A stretch of DNA of 64,000 nucleotides, taken from NCBI RefSeq assembly GCF_900167145.1, contig NZ_FUWG01000014.1:1-64000 (forward strand), written 5' to 3'. Below are positions 8,000 to 16,871 of the stretch, piece by piece. The notes under the pieces are model-generated. The model was not told the origin of the DNA and ran no database searches. It saw nothing but the letters and a program-made list of their open reading frames with translations. Both the position numbers and the translations under genes were made by a program. This stretch comes from Treponema porcinum. Its GTDB lineage: Bacteria > Spirochaetota > Spirochaetia > Treponematales > Treponemataceae. Position 1 is the first letter of the stretch, and each line of letters begins with the position of its first letter.

Positions 8000-8064
8000 A
8001 AGGGATTGTTTATAAAGCGGCAGTTTTTTTTTCTGCCGTTCTTCTAAGAACAATTCCTTTTTTT
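8000..8064 (+). terminator. two-tier intrinsic terminator
   Basis: An outer 11-bp stem (8000-8010 with 8049-8059, one G-T pair) encloses an inner 6-bp stem CGGCAG/CTGCCG (8018-8023 with 8033-8038) whose loop is nearly all T. The outer arm runs into seven T. It terminates the HEAT-like gene and separates it from maf. Confidence 0.8.
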
Positions 8065-8083
8065 ATAAATTTCAGAGACTTCT

Positions 8084-8677
8084 ATGGAACCAATAATTTT
8101 AGCATCTTCCTCACCGCGCAGGCAGGACATTCTTAAAATGCTCGGCATTCCGTTTCAGGTAATAATGCCTAATATAGACGAAGCTATTGCCGCTGCAACC
8201 GTTGATACGGAAGAGATGCCGGAACTGCTTGCAAGGGAAAAGGTTGCGGAAGTACTGCACTCCCTGCCGCCGGCGCAGAAAATCCCGTGGATTTTAGGAG
8301 CAGATACCGTAATCGTAAAAAACGGGAAAATATACGGAAAGCCGGAAAACCAGGAGCAGGCAGAAGAATTCCTGCACGATTTTCAGGGAAGCACTCATAC
8401 GGTAATTACTGCACTCGCCCTTTACAACGGGCGGACAAAGACAACTACATCAAAAACAGCACACACAAAAGTCACGTTTGCACCGATGAGCGATGCGGAA
8501 ATTCAATGGTATCTTGATACCGGAGAATGGCACGGAGCTGCAGGCGGCTACAGAATTCAAAGCCTTGCTTCTATATTTATCAGTAAAATAGAAGGCTCGC
8601 AGAGCTGTGTAACGGGGTTGCCTATTTCTGAACTTTATGCTATTTTGAACGAACAGGGCTATACAATTTTGGAATAG
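8084..8677 (+). CDS. maf: Maf-family nucleoside triphosphate pyrophosphatase
   Basis: Maf proteins hydrolyse dTTP, UTP or modified nucleotides to monophosphates and are linked to septum control. The 197-residue protein has the N-terminal LASSSPRRQDIL motif, the GADTVIV segment with the catalytic Asp, the KPENQEQAEEFL helix, and the C-terminal SQSCVTGLPISEL. Length and motif order match the family. There is no clear Shine-Dalgarno. It lies between two terminators upstream of the rpsB operon. Confidence 0.93.
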   Translation: MEPIILASSSPRRQDILKMLGIPFQVIMPNIDEAIAAATVDTEEMPELLAREKVAEVLHSLPPAQKIPWILGADTVIVKNGKIYGKPENQEQAEEFLHDFQGSTHTVITALALYNGRTKTTTSKTAHTKVTFAPMSDAEIQWYLDTGEWHGAAGGYRIQSLASIFISKIEGSQSCVTGLPISELYAILNEQGYTILE

Positions 8678-8683
8678 CCTTGC

Positions 8684-8703
8684 AAAGATATTTTTATATC
8701 TTT
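8684..8703 (+). terminator. AT-rich hairpin after maf
   Basis: A perfect 8-bp AT-rich stem (AAAGATAT with ATATCTTT, loop TTTT) begins 6 bases after the maf stop codon. Its strength is low and the T-run is interrupted, so termination may be partial. Confidence 0.4.
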
Positions 8704-8754
8704 ATCTTCCGTGCACGCCGCGTATGCGTCCGTGTATCGAGAAAAAGAGTACGG

Positions 8755-8783
8755 GGTAAGAAAAAATCTTACCAGTGAAGGAG
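8755..8783 (+). promoter_or_regulatory. leader hairpin directly before the rpsB ribosome-binding site
   Basis: GGTAAG (8755-8760) and CTTACC (8768-8773) form a 6-bp stem with an A-rich 7-base loop. It ends 4 bases before the GAAGGAG Shine-Dalgarno (8777-8783) of rpsB. Ribosomal protein S2 represses its own operon through leader RNA in some bacteria. This hairpin is in the right place for that, but it does not match a motif I know. Confidence 0.4.
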
Positions 8784-8789
8784 TCAATC

Positions 8790-9668
8790 ATGGCAGTTGT
8801 AACCATGAAAAACCTGCTTGAATCAGGAGTACACTTCGGTCATCAGGTAAAACGCTGGGATCCGCGTATGAAGAAGTATATCTTCGCAGAACGCAACGGA
8901 ATCCACATCATCGACTTGCAGAAAACTATTGCTGCAATCAAAGACAGCTACGAAGCTGTAAGAAAAATCACTGCTTCTGGCAAATCAGTGCTGTTCGTAG
9001 GAACAAAGAAGCAGGCTCAGCAGGCGATTCAGAAAGAAGCTGAACGCTGCGGAATGTTCTATGTAAACAACCGCTGGCTTGGCGGTATGCTTACAAACTT
9101 CGCTACAATTAAAAAATCACTTCTTCGTCTTAAGAAAATCGAAAAGATGGAAATTGACGGAACTTTCGACAATCTTACAAAGAAAGAAGTTTCTTCCCTT
9201 CAGAAAGAAAAATCAAAGCTTGAGAAAAACCTCGGCGGAATCAAGGAAATGAAAGAACTTCCGGGCGCTGTATTCATCATTGATACGCACAAGGAACAGA
9301 TTGCCGTTGCAGAAGCACGCAGAATGGGTATTCCGATTATTGCAGTTGTTGATACAAACTGTAATCCTGAGGGAATTGACTACCCTATTCCAGGAAACGA
9401 TGATGCTATCCGCGCTATTTCTCTGTTTACTTCAATCATTGCAAATGCTGTAATTGAATCAGACAACGAGAACGGTCTTAAAATTCTTGACAATCTTGAT
9501 GATGATGATTCTGTTCAGACAGATGCAGCAAACAAGAATGAAGACGAAGAAATCGTAGATTATTCTAACTATCAGCCGACTGAAATAAAGGAAGAAGATG
9601 CTGAGGCTGACGAAAAGGATGCTCAGGATCAGCTTGTTGATGAAGACAAAATCTACAGCGACAAATAA
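8790..9668 (+). CDS. rpsB: 30S ribosomal protein S2
   Basis: The 292-residue protein matches S2 throughout: [27 protein letters not shown] at the start (split here only for description), [33 protein letters not shown] and [27 protein letters not shown]. The final 60 or so residues are a very acidic, probably disordered tail, longer than in Escherichia coli S2. The ATG at 8790 follows a GAAGGAG site with 6-base spacing. An in-frame GTG at 8775 would put the Shine-Dalgarno inside the gene and is rejected. It starts a plus-strand run through tsf, frr, uppS, cdsA, dxr and rseP. Confidence 0.97.
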   Translation: MAVVTMKNLLESGVHFGHQVKRWDPRMKKYIFAERNGIHIIDLQKTIAAIKDSYEAVRKITASGKSVLFVGTKKQAQQAIQKEAERCGMFYVNNRWLGGMLTNFATIKKSLLRLKKIEKMEIDGTFDNLTKKEVSSLQKEKSKLEKNLGGIKEMKELPGAVFIIDTHKEQIAVAEARRMGIPIIAVVDTNCNPEGIDYPIPGNDDAIRAISLFTSIIANAVIESDNENGLKILDNLDDDDSVQTDAANKNEDEEIVDYSNYQPTEIKEEDAEADEKDAQDQLVDEDKIYSDK

Positions 9669-9692
9669 TTTTTTTTTACTAAGGAATAAAAA

Positions 9693-10526
9693 ATGGAAAT
9701 CAAAGCATCAGACATCAAGGCATTGCGTGATACTACAGGTGCAGGCCTGATGGATTGTAAAAAAGCCCTTACGGAATGTAACGGCGATGTTGCCGCAGCA
9801 GAAAAATACCTGCGTGAAAAGGGTCTGGCTGCAATGGCAAAACGCTCTGACCGTGCAACAGCAGAAGGCCGTATCTTTGTAAAACAGGACGGCAACAAGG
9901 TTGCAATGGTTGAAGTTGTATGCGAAACAGACTTCGTTGCAAAAAATGATGATTTTATTGCACTTGGAAACAAGCTTACTGAACTTACTCTTGCAAAAGG
10001 TCTTAAAGAAGTTACAGAAGAGCACACTGCCCTTCTTAACGAACTTGCAATCAAAATCCGCGAGAATATGTCAGTCCGCCGCCTTGCATACATTGAAGTT
10101 CCGGCAGGCTGCGTTGTATCAACATACGTACACCACAACTTCAAAATCGGTTCTCTTGTTGTAATAAAGGGTTCTGAGGATGAAAAAATAAAGGATTTTG
10201 CACACGTATGCTGCCTTCACCTTGCTTCAAAGACACCTTCTTACATTACAAAAGATGAAGTTCCGCAGTCTTATATCGACGAGCAGAAAGAAATCTTCAA
10301 GGCTCAGATGGATCAGGATGAAAAAATGGCATCAAAGCCTGACAATGTAAAAGAAGGAATCCTTCAGGGTAAAATCAACAAGCATCTTGCAGAAATCTGC
10401 TTTATGGATCAGATGTACCTTGATGACGAGAAAAAATCAGTTACGGCAGTTCTTTCTGAAATGGGAAAATCTGTTGGCGCTGAACTTTCTTTTGAAAAAG
10501 TCGTTCTTTTCCTTCTTGGAAAATAA
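9693..10526 (+). CDS. tsf: elongation factor Ts
   Basis: EF-Ts is the nucleotide-exchange factor for EF-Tu. The 277-residue protein has the N-terminal UBA-like domain with LRDTTGAGLMDCKKAL, the KSDRATAEG-like linker (here RSDRATAEGRIFVK), the VEVVCETDFVAKNDDF motif and the coiled-coil dimer region. An AAGGAA site precedes the ATG, 24 bases after rpsB. rpsB-tsf is a near-universal pair. The gap to frr (102 bases) holds a large nested hairpin. Confidence 0.97.
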   Translation: MEIKASDIKALRDTTGAGLMDCKKALTECNGDVAAAEKYLREKGLAAMAKRSDRATAEGRIFVKQDGNKVAMVEVVCETDFVAKNDDFIALGNKLTELTLAKGLKEVTEEHTALLNELAIKIRENMSVRRLAYIEVPAGCVVSTYVHHNFKIGSLVVIKGSEDEKIKDFAHVCCLHLASKTPSYITKDEVPQSYIDEQKEIFKAQMDQDEKMASKPDNVKEGILQGKINKHLAEICFMDQMYLDDEKKSVTAVLSEMGKSVGAELSFEKVVLFLLGK

Positions 10527-10537
10527 AAACGCAGCTG

Positions 10538-10603
10538 CTGCCTGAATAAACAACGGAATGCAGCAACTGACTGTCAGCTGCTGCATTCCGTATTTTCAGG
10601 CAG
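10538..10603 (+). other. long nested hairpin between tsf and frr
   Basis: A 13-bp perfect stem (ACGGAATGCAGCA at 10553-10565 with its complement at 10579-10591) continues past one mismatch into a 4-bp CTGA/TCAG tip. It is itself enclosed by a 9-bp stem CTGCCTGAA/TTCAGGCAG (10538-10546 with 10595-10603). There is no T-run after it, so it is not a standard terminator. An RNase III processing site, an mRNA-stability element or a pause site are possible. Confidence 0.7.
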
Positions 10604-10628
10604 ACTGATTTACACCGTGGAGGTAAAT

Positions 10629-11171
10629 ATGGCAGAAACATGCGAAGTTAGAATGGAAAAAACAATTGCCGCTCTTAAAGATTCATATAATGCAATCAGA
10701 ACAGGACGTGCCTCTGCGGCGATTTTTGACAAAGTACGCGTAGACTATTACGGCACAAAAACACCTTTAAATCAGGTTGCGACAATTTCTATTCCGGAAG
10801 CACGGACTGTAGTCATACAGCCGTTTGACAAGTCGCTTATTACAGAAATTGAAAAGTCAATTTTAACTGCTGATTTAGGATTAAATCCTTCAAATGACGG
10901 CAAAGTCATCAGAATTTCAATTCCGCCGCTCACTGCTGACCGCAGAAAGGAACTTGTAAAACAGGCAAAAGCCATTGCAGAGACATCTAGAACTGCAATC
11001 AGAAATATCCGCCGCGACGGAAATGACGAACTGAAAAAACAGCAGAAAGCCGGAGAACTTACCGAAGACGGTCTGAAACAGGAAGAAGACAAACTTCAGA
11101 AACTGACTGATTCATTTATCGCAGAAATCGGTAAAGTATACGATTCTAAAGAAAAAGAAATATTAGAATAA
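10629..11171 (+). CDS. frr: ribosome recycling factor
   Basis: RRF, with EF-G, splits the post-termination ribosome. The 180-residue protein has the family landmarks: MEKTIAALKDSYNAIRTGRAS, VDYYGTKTPLNQVA, PFDKSLITEIEKSI, DGKVIRISIPPLTADRRKEL and the NIRRDGNDELKK helix. I chose the ATG at 10629, 5 bases after a GGAGG site at 10619-10623. The GTG at 10617 overlaps that site and is rejected. The stop codon overlaps the uppS start by one base (TAATG), so the two are translationally coupled. Confidence 0.97.
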   Translation: MAETCEVRMEKTIAALKDSYNAIRTGRASAAIFDKVRVDYYGTKTPLNQVATISIPEARTVVIQPFDKSLITEIEKSILTADLGLNPSNDGKVIRISIPPLTADRRKELVKQAKAIAETSRTAIRNIRRDGNDELKKQQKAGELTEDGLKQEEDKLQKLTDSFIAEIGKVYDSKEKEILE

Positions 11172-11878
11172 TGATAGATGTATCTGCACTTCCCGTTCAT
11201 ATCGGAATTATTATGGACGGGAACGGTCGTTGGGCAAAACAGCGAAATCTTCCCAGAACTAGCGGACATAAAGAAGGTCTGACTGCCGCAAAGGCTGTTG
11301 TATCTGCTGCTGCGGAACTGGGAATAAAGTTCGTTACGCTCTATACATTTTCTACGGAAAACTGGAAACGGACGGAAGAAGAGGTCGGGTATCTTATGGG
11401 ACTTATCCGCCGTCATCTTAGGGCAGAATTTGATTTTTACAAGAAAAAAGGAATAAAAATAAAACATATCGGAGATATAGACGGTCTTCCGGATGACGTC
11501 CGGGCAGAAATTATAAAAGCATCGGAAGAAACTGCTCATTTTACGGGAATGACCGTTGTCCTTGCAATAAATTACGGCGGGCGAAATGAAATTGTCCGCG
11601 GCGTAAAGAAAATGATTGCAGACGGAACTTCAGCTGATGACATAACGGAAGACAAGCTCTGTAAATCATTTGATATACCAGATTTACCGGATGTTGATTT
11701 GATGATACGAACCGGCGGAGAACTGCGGCTGAGTAATTTTCTGCTTTGGCACGCAGCGTATGCAGAATTGCTGTTTACAGATACTCTATGGCCGGATTAT
11801 AATAAAGAAGAATTTTTAAGTGATATAGAGAAATTCCAGCATAGAACCAGACGGTTTGGCGGAGTTCTTAATCCATAA
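11171..11878 (+). CDS. uppS: undecaprenyl diphosphate synthase (isoprenyl transferase)
   Basis: UppS condenses isopentenyl diphosphate onto farnesyl diphosphate to make the C55 carrier for peptidoglycan and surface glycans. The 235-residue protein shows IGIIMDGNGRWAKQR with the catalytic Asp, GHKEG, YTFSTENWKR, the NYGGRNEI motif, and DLMIRTGGELRLSNFLLWHAAYAE at the end. The usual SGEXRXSNF element reads GGELRLSNF here. It overlaps frr by one base and lies in the same operon as dxr and cdsA, which supply precursors for the envelope. Confidence 0.96.
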   Translation: MIDVSALPVHIGIIMDGNGRWAKQRNLPRTSGHKEGLTAAKAVVSAAAELGIKFVTLYTFSTENWKRTEEEVGYLMGLIRRHLRAEFDFYKKKGIKIKHIGDIDGLPDDVRAEIIKASEETAHFTGMTVVLAINYGGRNEIVRGVKKMIADGTSADDITEDKLCKSFDIPDLPDVDLMIRTGGELRLSNFLLWHAAYAELLFTDTLWPDYNKEEFLSDIEKFQHRTRRFGGVLNP

Positions 11879-11889
11879 ATCAGGTTTAT

Positions 11890-12723
11890 ATGAATAAAGT
11901 AGCGCAAAGATTATTAGTATTTTTTATCGGAATTCCAATTGTACTCGGTATAGTCCTGCTGGATTTTTATAATTATCTTCCTCTTAATCTTATTCTGGTC
12001 ATCTGCTCTGCAACAGCGGCCGCAGAACTGTACAAACTGTTTTCTGCAAAAACAGAGCTGCTACCGAAATTTCTTGTATGCACCCTAAGTGCGCTCCTTC
12101 CGCTGTTATCATACCTTCTAGTTTTTTTGAAAAAAGACATTGACTATTCAAACTGGGCTTTTCTTGTTGCCGCAATGATTCTTATGGCAGCAGAAGTATT
12201 CACGCATAAAACATTTGAAACTTCAAATGTCCGTATTGCATCAAGCATTTTCATTGTCTTTTACAGCGGTTTTCTGTTCACTTTCATTACAAGAATGACA
12301 ATTCAGGAAAATGCAACTGTTCTTATCTGCGTTTTTCTTTTTACTGTTTTTATAACAGATTCCCTTGCCTGGCTTTTCGGAGTCCTGCTTGGAAAAAATA
12401 ACCGCGGTGTCATTGCCGCAAGTCCGAACAAAAGTATTGCAGGATTTGCCGGTGGCTTCATCGGTGCTATTGCAACCTGTATTCTGGCACAGTATTTATG
12501 GCCGGCTGTTTTTTCCGGCTCTTACGTAAAGGGACTGGTTCTGGGCATTTTGTGTGCGGCAAGCGGAATTACTGGAGATTTAATAGAATCAGTTTTCAAG
12601 CGCTCGGCAGAAATAAAGGACAGCGGTTCTGTCATTCCGGGACGCGGCGGCTTATTGGATTCAATCGACTCGATTTTGTTTACTGCACCAATATATTACG
12701 TAGCAGTTTATTTTCTTTTTTAA
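11890..12723 (+). CDS. cdsA: phosphatidate cytidylyltransferase
   Basis: CdsA makes CDP-diacylglycerol for phospholipid synthesis. The 277-residue protein is almost entirely hydrophobic with about eight membrane segments. Near the C-terminus is the family signature region GDLIESVFKRSAEIKDSG followed by IPGRGGLLDSIDS. The usual motif has PGHGGxxDRxD. Here Arg replaces His and Ser replaces Arg, while both acidic residues are kept. It lies 11 bases after uppS. Family assignment is clear, and the motif change deserves note. Confidence 0.93.
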   Translation: MNKVAQRLLVFFIGIPIVLGIVLLDFYNYLPLNLILVICSATAAAELYKLFSAKTELLPKFLVCTLSALLPLLSYLLVFLKKDIDYSNWAFLVAAMILMAAEVFTHKTFETSNVRIASSIFIVFYSGFLFTFITRMTIQENATVLICVFLFTVFITDSLAWLFGVLLGKNNRGVIAASPNKSIAGFAGGFIGAIATCILAQYLWPAVFSGSYVKGLVLGILCAASGITGDLIESVFKRSAEIKDSGSVIPGRGGLLDSIDSILFTAPIYYVAVYFLF

Positions 12724-12757
12724 TCAGTAAAACTACAGGACTGCTATAGAGGCGCTT

Positions 12758-13843
12758 ATGAAAAGAATTTTAGTTTTAGGGTGCACCGGCTCAATCGGAA
12801 CAAGCACGCTTGAAATCGTACGGAATATGGGTGATGATTTTCAGATTTGCGGACTTACAGCCCATTCGAACAAAGAACGTCTTTCTGCCCTTACTACTGA
12901 ATTCAACTGCAAAAGCGTACTCACCTCAGAAAACAATCCTGATGCAATAAAGAACTTACTGGAAGAAACAAAACCTGACATTGTTGTAAACGGCATTGCA
13001 GGAGCGGCAGGACTTCTCCCCTCTAAAACAGTTCTTGATGCAGGAATTAACCTTGCCCTTGCAAACAAGGAAACTGTAGTAATGGCGTGGCCGCTGATAA
13101 AACAGCTTGCTGAAAAAAACAATGCTGCAGTTATTCCGGTAGATTCAGAACATTCCGCAATTTTTAATCTTGTTCATCAGGTAAATCAGAAAAATGTAGA
13201 TAAAATCATCATAACGGCAAGCGGCGGACCATTCAGGACATTCACCAGGGAGCAGCTTGAAAACGTAACGGTTGAACAGGCGCTAAATCACCCTACTTGG
13301 AAAATGGGAAGAAAAATAACCATTGATTCCGCATCGCTTGCAAATAAAGGGCTTGAAGTTATTGAAGCCGTACGACTGTTCGACATAAGTGCGGATGATA
13401 TTCAGGTTGTCGTTCATCCGCAAAGCCTTATTCATTCACTTGTACGAACAAAAGACGGAATGCTGTATGCACAGATTTCTGACCCGGATATGAAACATCC
13501 GATTTTTTCTGCACTTACCTGGCCGGAAAACAAAGAAACGTATCTTTCACCGTTTGATTTATTTGACAGCACGATGACGTTTTTCAGGCCGCGAATAAAT
13601 GATTTTCCGATGCTTGGCTATGCTTTTGAAGCAGCAAAAAAATCAAAATCATATACAATTGCCTATAATGCGGCAAATGAAGAAGCCGTTGCGGCTTTTC
13701 TTGATAAAAAAACAGGCTTTACGGCTATACCGCGCATTGTCCGTTCAGTACTCGACAAAGACTGGACTTATGAACCTCGTTCATTTGATGACGTCTTTGA
13801 ACAGGACAAAAAAGCGCGTAAACTGGCTCAGGAAATGATATGA
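12758..13843 (+). CDS. dxr: 1-deoxy-D-xylulose 5-phosphate reductoisomerase
   Basis: Dxr converts DXP to MEP with NADPH, the committed step of the non-mevalonate isoprenoid pathway. The 361-residue protein begins with the nucleotide-binding LGCTGSIGTSTLEIV. It carries ANKETVVMAW, PVDSEHSAIFNL with metal-binding acids, ITASGGPFR, HPTWKMGRKITIDSASLANKGLEVIEA (in parts) and VHPQSLIHSLV. It is slightly shorter than the roughly 390-residue average. The ispG gene at 35263 is a later step of the same pathway. It overlaps rseP by 4 bases (ATGA). Confidence 0.96.
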   Translation: MKRILVLGCTGSIGTSTLEIVRNMGDDFQICGLTAHSNKERLSALTTEFNCKSVLTSENNPDAIKNLLEETKPDIVVNGIAGAAGLLPSKTVLDAGINLALANKETVVMAWPLIKQLAEKNNAAVIPVDSEHSAIFNLVHQVNQKNVDKIIITASGGPFRTFTREQLENVTVEQALNHPTWKMGRKITIDSASLANKGLEVIEAVRLFDISADDIQVVVHPQSLIHSLVRTKDGMLYAQISDPDMKHPIFSALTWPENKETYLSPFDLFDSTMTFFRPRINDFPMLGYAFEAAKKSKSYTIAYNAANEEAVAAFLDKKTGFTAIPRIVRSVLDKDWTYEPRSFDDVFEQDKKARKLAQEMI

Positions 13844-14970
13844 ACATTGTCTACGGATTTTTATGCCTGTTTTTTCTGATTTTGTTTCACGAATTCGGAC
13901 ATTTTCTTGCCGCAAAAAAATTCGGAGTAAAAGTAGAAAGTTTTTCCATCGGATTCGGACCTGTTCTGCTTCATAAAAAATATAAAGGAACGGATTATCG
14001 TCTTTCTCTTATTCCTCTTGGCGGCTACTGCGGTATGAAAGGAGAAAAAGATTTCCAGAAATCGCTTGAAGCAAAACTGGATCACATAGAGGCAGAAGAA
14101 GATTCCCTGTATGGAATTCACCCTGTAAAGCGCGCAGTAATTGCATTTGCAGGACCGTTCTTCAATTTATTCTTCACTTTCTTCGCATTTTTTCTTATAG
14201 CGCTCATTGGTTACACCTACTATTCATATTCTGCAAAAGTCATTATGGCAGACGAAGTTTACGAAAACGTAAAAAGCGCGGCAAAACAGGCAGGAATGCA
14301 GACCGGAGATGTCATAACAAGAATAAACGGCAAAGAAATCCTTAATTTTTCAGATATCGTGACAGAAATTTCTTCCCGTCCTGATGAATACGTTATAATT
14401 GAAGTAAACAGAAATGATACGCCGCTCAAGTTCACCGTCCGCACAGAGCTTGACAAGGCTTCCGGAACAGGAAAAATCGGAGTTACGGCAGATACGGAAA
14501 CTGCCGCACAATATACGGTGGAAAGCCTTTCTTTTTTTCCTGCGATATGGAAAGGAATTACGGAAACGGCAGATGCACTCAGGCTTACCGTTACAGGTCT
14601 CTCCACCTTATTTAAAGGCGTTGACATTAAGGAAACTGTTTCCGGACCTGCACGCATTGCAGATATGCTTGGAACGACGGCAGTCCAGAGTTTTTCAGAA
14701 AGTTTCATAACAGGAATAATCAATATGTTCAGTTTTCTTGCGTATATAAGCATTTCGCTTTTCATTATGAATCTTCTTCCTGTTCCGATTCTTGACGGCG
14801 GATTGATTTTATTCGCATTGATTGAACTTGTTACCAGAAAAAAAATTCCTCCGAAAGTCCTGTACTACATTCAGTTCATTGGGCTTGCATTTCTAATCGC
14901 CCTCTTTTGTATCGGTTTTTCGGGGGATATGGCATATTTTTTCAATAATTTCAGAGGTATTCAAAAATGA
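13840..14970 (+). CDS. rseP: RseP-type site-2 zinc metalloprotease
   Basis: This intramembrane protease cuts anti-sigma factors or signal peptide remnants within the membrane. The 376-residue protein has HEFGH in TM1 with the zinc-binding histidines and catalytic Glu, and a central PDZ domain (about 130-210, containing AGMQTGDVITRINGKEI). The late LLPVPILDGG motif supplies the third zinc ligand. About four membrane segments are visible. It overlaps dxr and the following gene by 4 bases each, so it is tightly coupled. The uppS-cdsA-dxr-rseP order is conserved widely. Confidence 0.95.
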   Translation: MNIVYGFLCLFFLILFHEFGHFLAAKKFGVKVESFSIGFGPVLLHKKYKGTDYRLSLIPLGGYCGMKGEKDFQKSLEAKLDHIEAEEDSLYGIHPVKRAVIAFAGPFFNLFFTFFAFFLIALIGYTYYSYSAKVIMADEVYENVKSAAKQAGMQTGDVITRINGKEILNFSDIVTEISSRPDEYVIIEVNRNDTPLKFTVRTELDKASGTGKIGVTADTETAAQYTVESLSFFPAIWKGITETADALRLTVTGLSTLFKGVDIKETVSGPARIADMLGTTAVQSFSESFITGIINMFSFLAYISISLFIMNLLPVPILDGGLILFALIELVTRKKIPPKVLYYIQFIGLAFLIALFCIGFSGDMAYFFNNFRGIQK

Positions 14971-16871
14971 AAAAAGCTCTTGTTTCAATTCTATTGATTT
15001 CTGCATCAGTATGCAGTATAAGCGCTCAGTCACATATTTCAACGCAGGCGCATCAGGAAGCTGTTTCTGCAATAGCGACGGTAAGCGACAGCGCAGGTCT
15101 TGAAAAATCTTATTTCAGCGCAGGAAAAGACGGTTTTCTTGTAAAGTGGACAGACGACAATCAGGGCGAACATTACCAGATTTCCGACCTTGAGATAAAA
15201 CTTGTAGCCGTTGCGCCGGGCGGAGATGAAATTGCCGTTTACGAAACGGACGGCGGTCTTGTAAACAGAATAAGCGTATGGAACTGGAACACGCTTTCCA
15301 GAAAATTCGCGCGTCGTTTTTCAGATTCAATAACATCACTTTCTTATTCGGAAAAGGGAACTTACCTGATTGTAGGAACGGCGACTGTCGACGGAGCAGT
15401 TTTTATCCGCGCCGCAAACGGAACTGTAGTCAACAAACTGTCCGACAATACAGGCATTGTTTCTATGATTCAGACAAGCGCAACTGAAAAAACAGCCGTT
15501 ATGTACTCGCCGGCAGGAAACCTGAGCTACTATAATCTTCTTACGGGAAAAACAAAGCAGCGCTTTTCTGTGGAGCAGGGACTTGAACAGCCGGTTATGT
15601 TCAGCAATTCGCTTTTTCTTGCCGGAGTGCGCGACAACATCATATATATTATTCACGCCCTTACGGGAAAGACGATTGCAACTGTAAAATGCGAAAATCC
15701 GATTCTGCTAAATGAAAAAAATCCGCAGAATTTGCATTATCTTTCAAATGACGGAAAAGGCACGTACGTTCTTAATATGATTGAGAACGTTAACAATAAT
15801 TCTGTTTCTACGCCGAAAATACTAAAAACGCTGAAAGGTCCTCGCGGAAATGCGGCGATTGTCTGCGGAACAAAAAACGGTGCAGAAATTATGCTCGGCT
15901 CAAAATCAGGCGCTCTTTTCAAAACAACTGCTTTCGCAGAAACAGAAGCAGTTGCTTTGAGTGCAATCACGGAGAACACGTATGATAAAATTCTTGATAT
16001 GGCGCCTGTCGGCGAAGATTTCTACTTTTTAACGCGCAATGCCGTATTCAAATCTTCTTACGATACAGGAATGGTTGACAGAAAAGGCGATAATCCGGGA
16101 CAGACGCAGCTTATCACTTACGGCAACAAGCTTATTTTGTGGTCAAAAGGCACTCGCGAACCGGTACAGCTGTTCGATTATTCAGTTCCTGAAACAACGA
16201 CGCTTTTTACACCGAAAAGTACGCTTCAGTCCGTGCGCTTGTTCGGAAATACGATTATTGAAATGGAAAGCAACTCCGTCGTTCACCGTTTTGATATGGA
16301 TACGCGCCAGCTTGAAGAAGTTTATACCGGAGCCGGACTTCAGGATGCAGTTATAGGAGGCGACGGAAAACTGTATGTTGCAAAATCATACGCAACAAAT
16401 CCGCGTTCTTCGCTGCTTTGTGTAGATATAACGACCCGCGAAACTGTGCCTATGAATTTGGGCGGAAACGTTGCCTTCGCACTGAATGTATACGAAAATA
16501 ATATATACGGTGTTTCCGTTCAGGCAGATGAAGATGCAAAAAGTACGATTGTATTTAAATATAATCCTGTTACAAAAATGAAGTCTACTATTCTGCGTCT
16601 GCGTGATGAAGACCCGGAAGCCTTCACCTATCTTCACTTCCCGATTTTGTACACAAACATCGGAAAGGACAACGTCCGCTCCTGTAATCTTGCACAGAAC
16701 AAGAATTTTATGTTCAAGAGATCTGCTTCCATTCCGGTAAAAGTCTGTCAGAATGCAAACAGAGTTGTCATACTGAACAAAGACGGAAGCATATCATGGT
16801 ACAACACAGACCTGTCGCAGGTTCTTGCCGACTGGTATTTAACCCGCGACGGTCAGTGGTTTGAGTTCTAG
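14967..16871 (+). CDS. secreted WD40-like beta-propeller protein
   Basis: This 634-residue protein has a signal peptide (MKKALVSILLISASVCSIS, cleavage near AQS). The rest is repeats of beta strands with WD-like units, for example AVSAIATV...YFSAGKDGFLVKWTDDN and ITSLSYSEKGTYLIVGTA, predicting a propeller. No catalytic motif is seen. It overlaps rseP by 4 bases and closes the long plus-strand operon, so it may serve an envelope function. Its stop overlaps the convergent glgA stop by 4 bases, with no terminator between them. Confidence 0.75.
   Translation: MKKALVSILLISASVCSISAQSHISTQAHQEAVSAIATVSDSAGLEKSYFSAGKDGFLVKWTDDNQGEHYQISDLEIKLVAVAPGGDEIAVYETDGGLVNRISVWNWNTLSRKFARRFSDSITSLSYSEKGTYLIVGTATVDGAVFIRAANGTVVNKLSDNTGIVSMIQTSATEKTAVMYSPAGNLSYYNLLTGKTKQRFSVEQGLEQPVMFSNSLFLAGVRDNIIYIIHALTGKTIATVKCENPILLNEKNPQNLHYLSNDGKGTYVLNMIENVNNNSVSTPKILKTLKGPRGNAAIVCGTKNGAEIMLGSKSGALFKTTAFAETEAVALSAITENTYDKILDMAPVGEDFYFLTRNAVFKSSYDTGMVDRKGDNPGQTQLITYGNKLILWSKGTREPVQLFDYSVPETTTLFTPKSTLQSVRLFGNTIIEMESNSVVHRFDMDTRQLEEVYTGAGLQDAVIGGDGKLYVAKSYATNPRSSLLCVDITTRETVPMNLGGNVAFALNVYENNIYGVSVQADEDAKSTIVFKYNPVTKMKSTILRLRDEDPEAFTYLHFPILYTNIGKDNVRSCNLAQNKNFMFKRSASIPVKVCQNANRVVILNKDGSISWYNTDLSQVLADWYLTRDGQWFEF

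Noticed and set aside
7985..8790. Possible small RNA between the HEAT-like gene and rpsB
   Set aside because: The hairpins are explained as terminators and a leader structure. No independent promoter was seen.
14259..14765. A 168-codon minus-strand frame opposite rseP
   Set aside because: rseP is a clear family member in full. The antisense frame has no recognisable domain or start signal.
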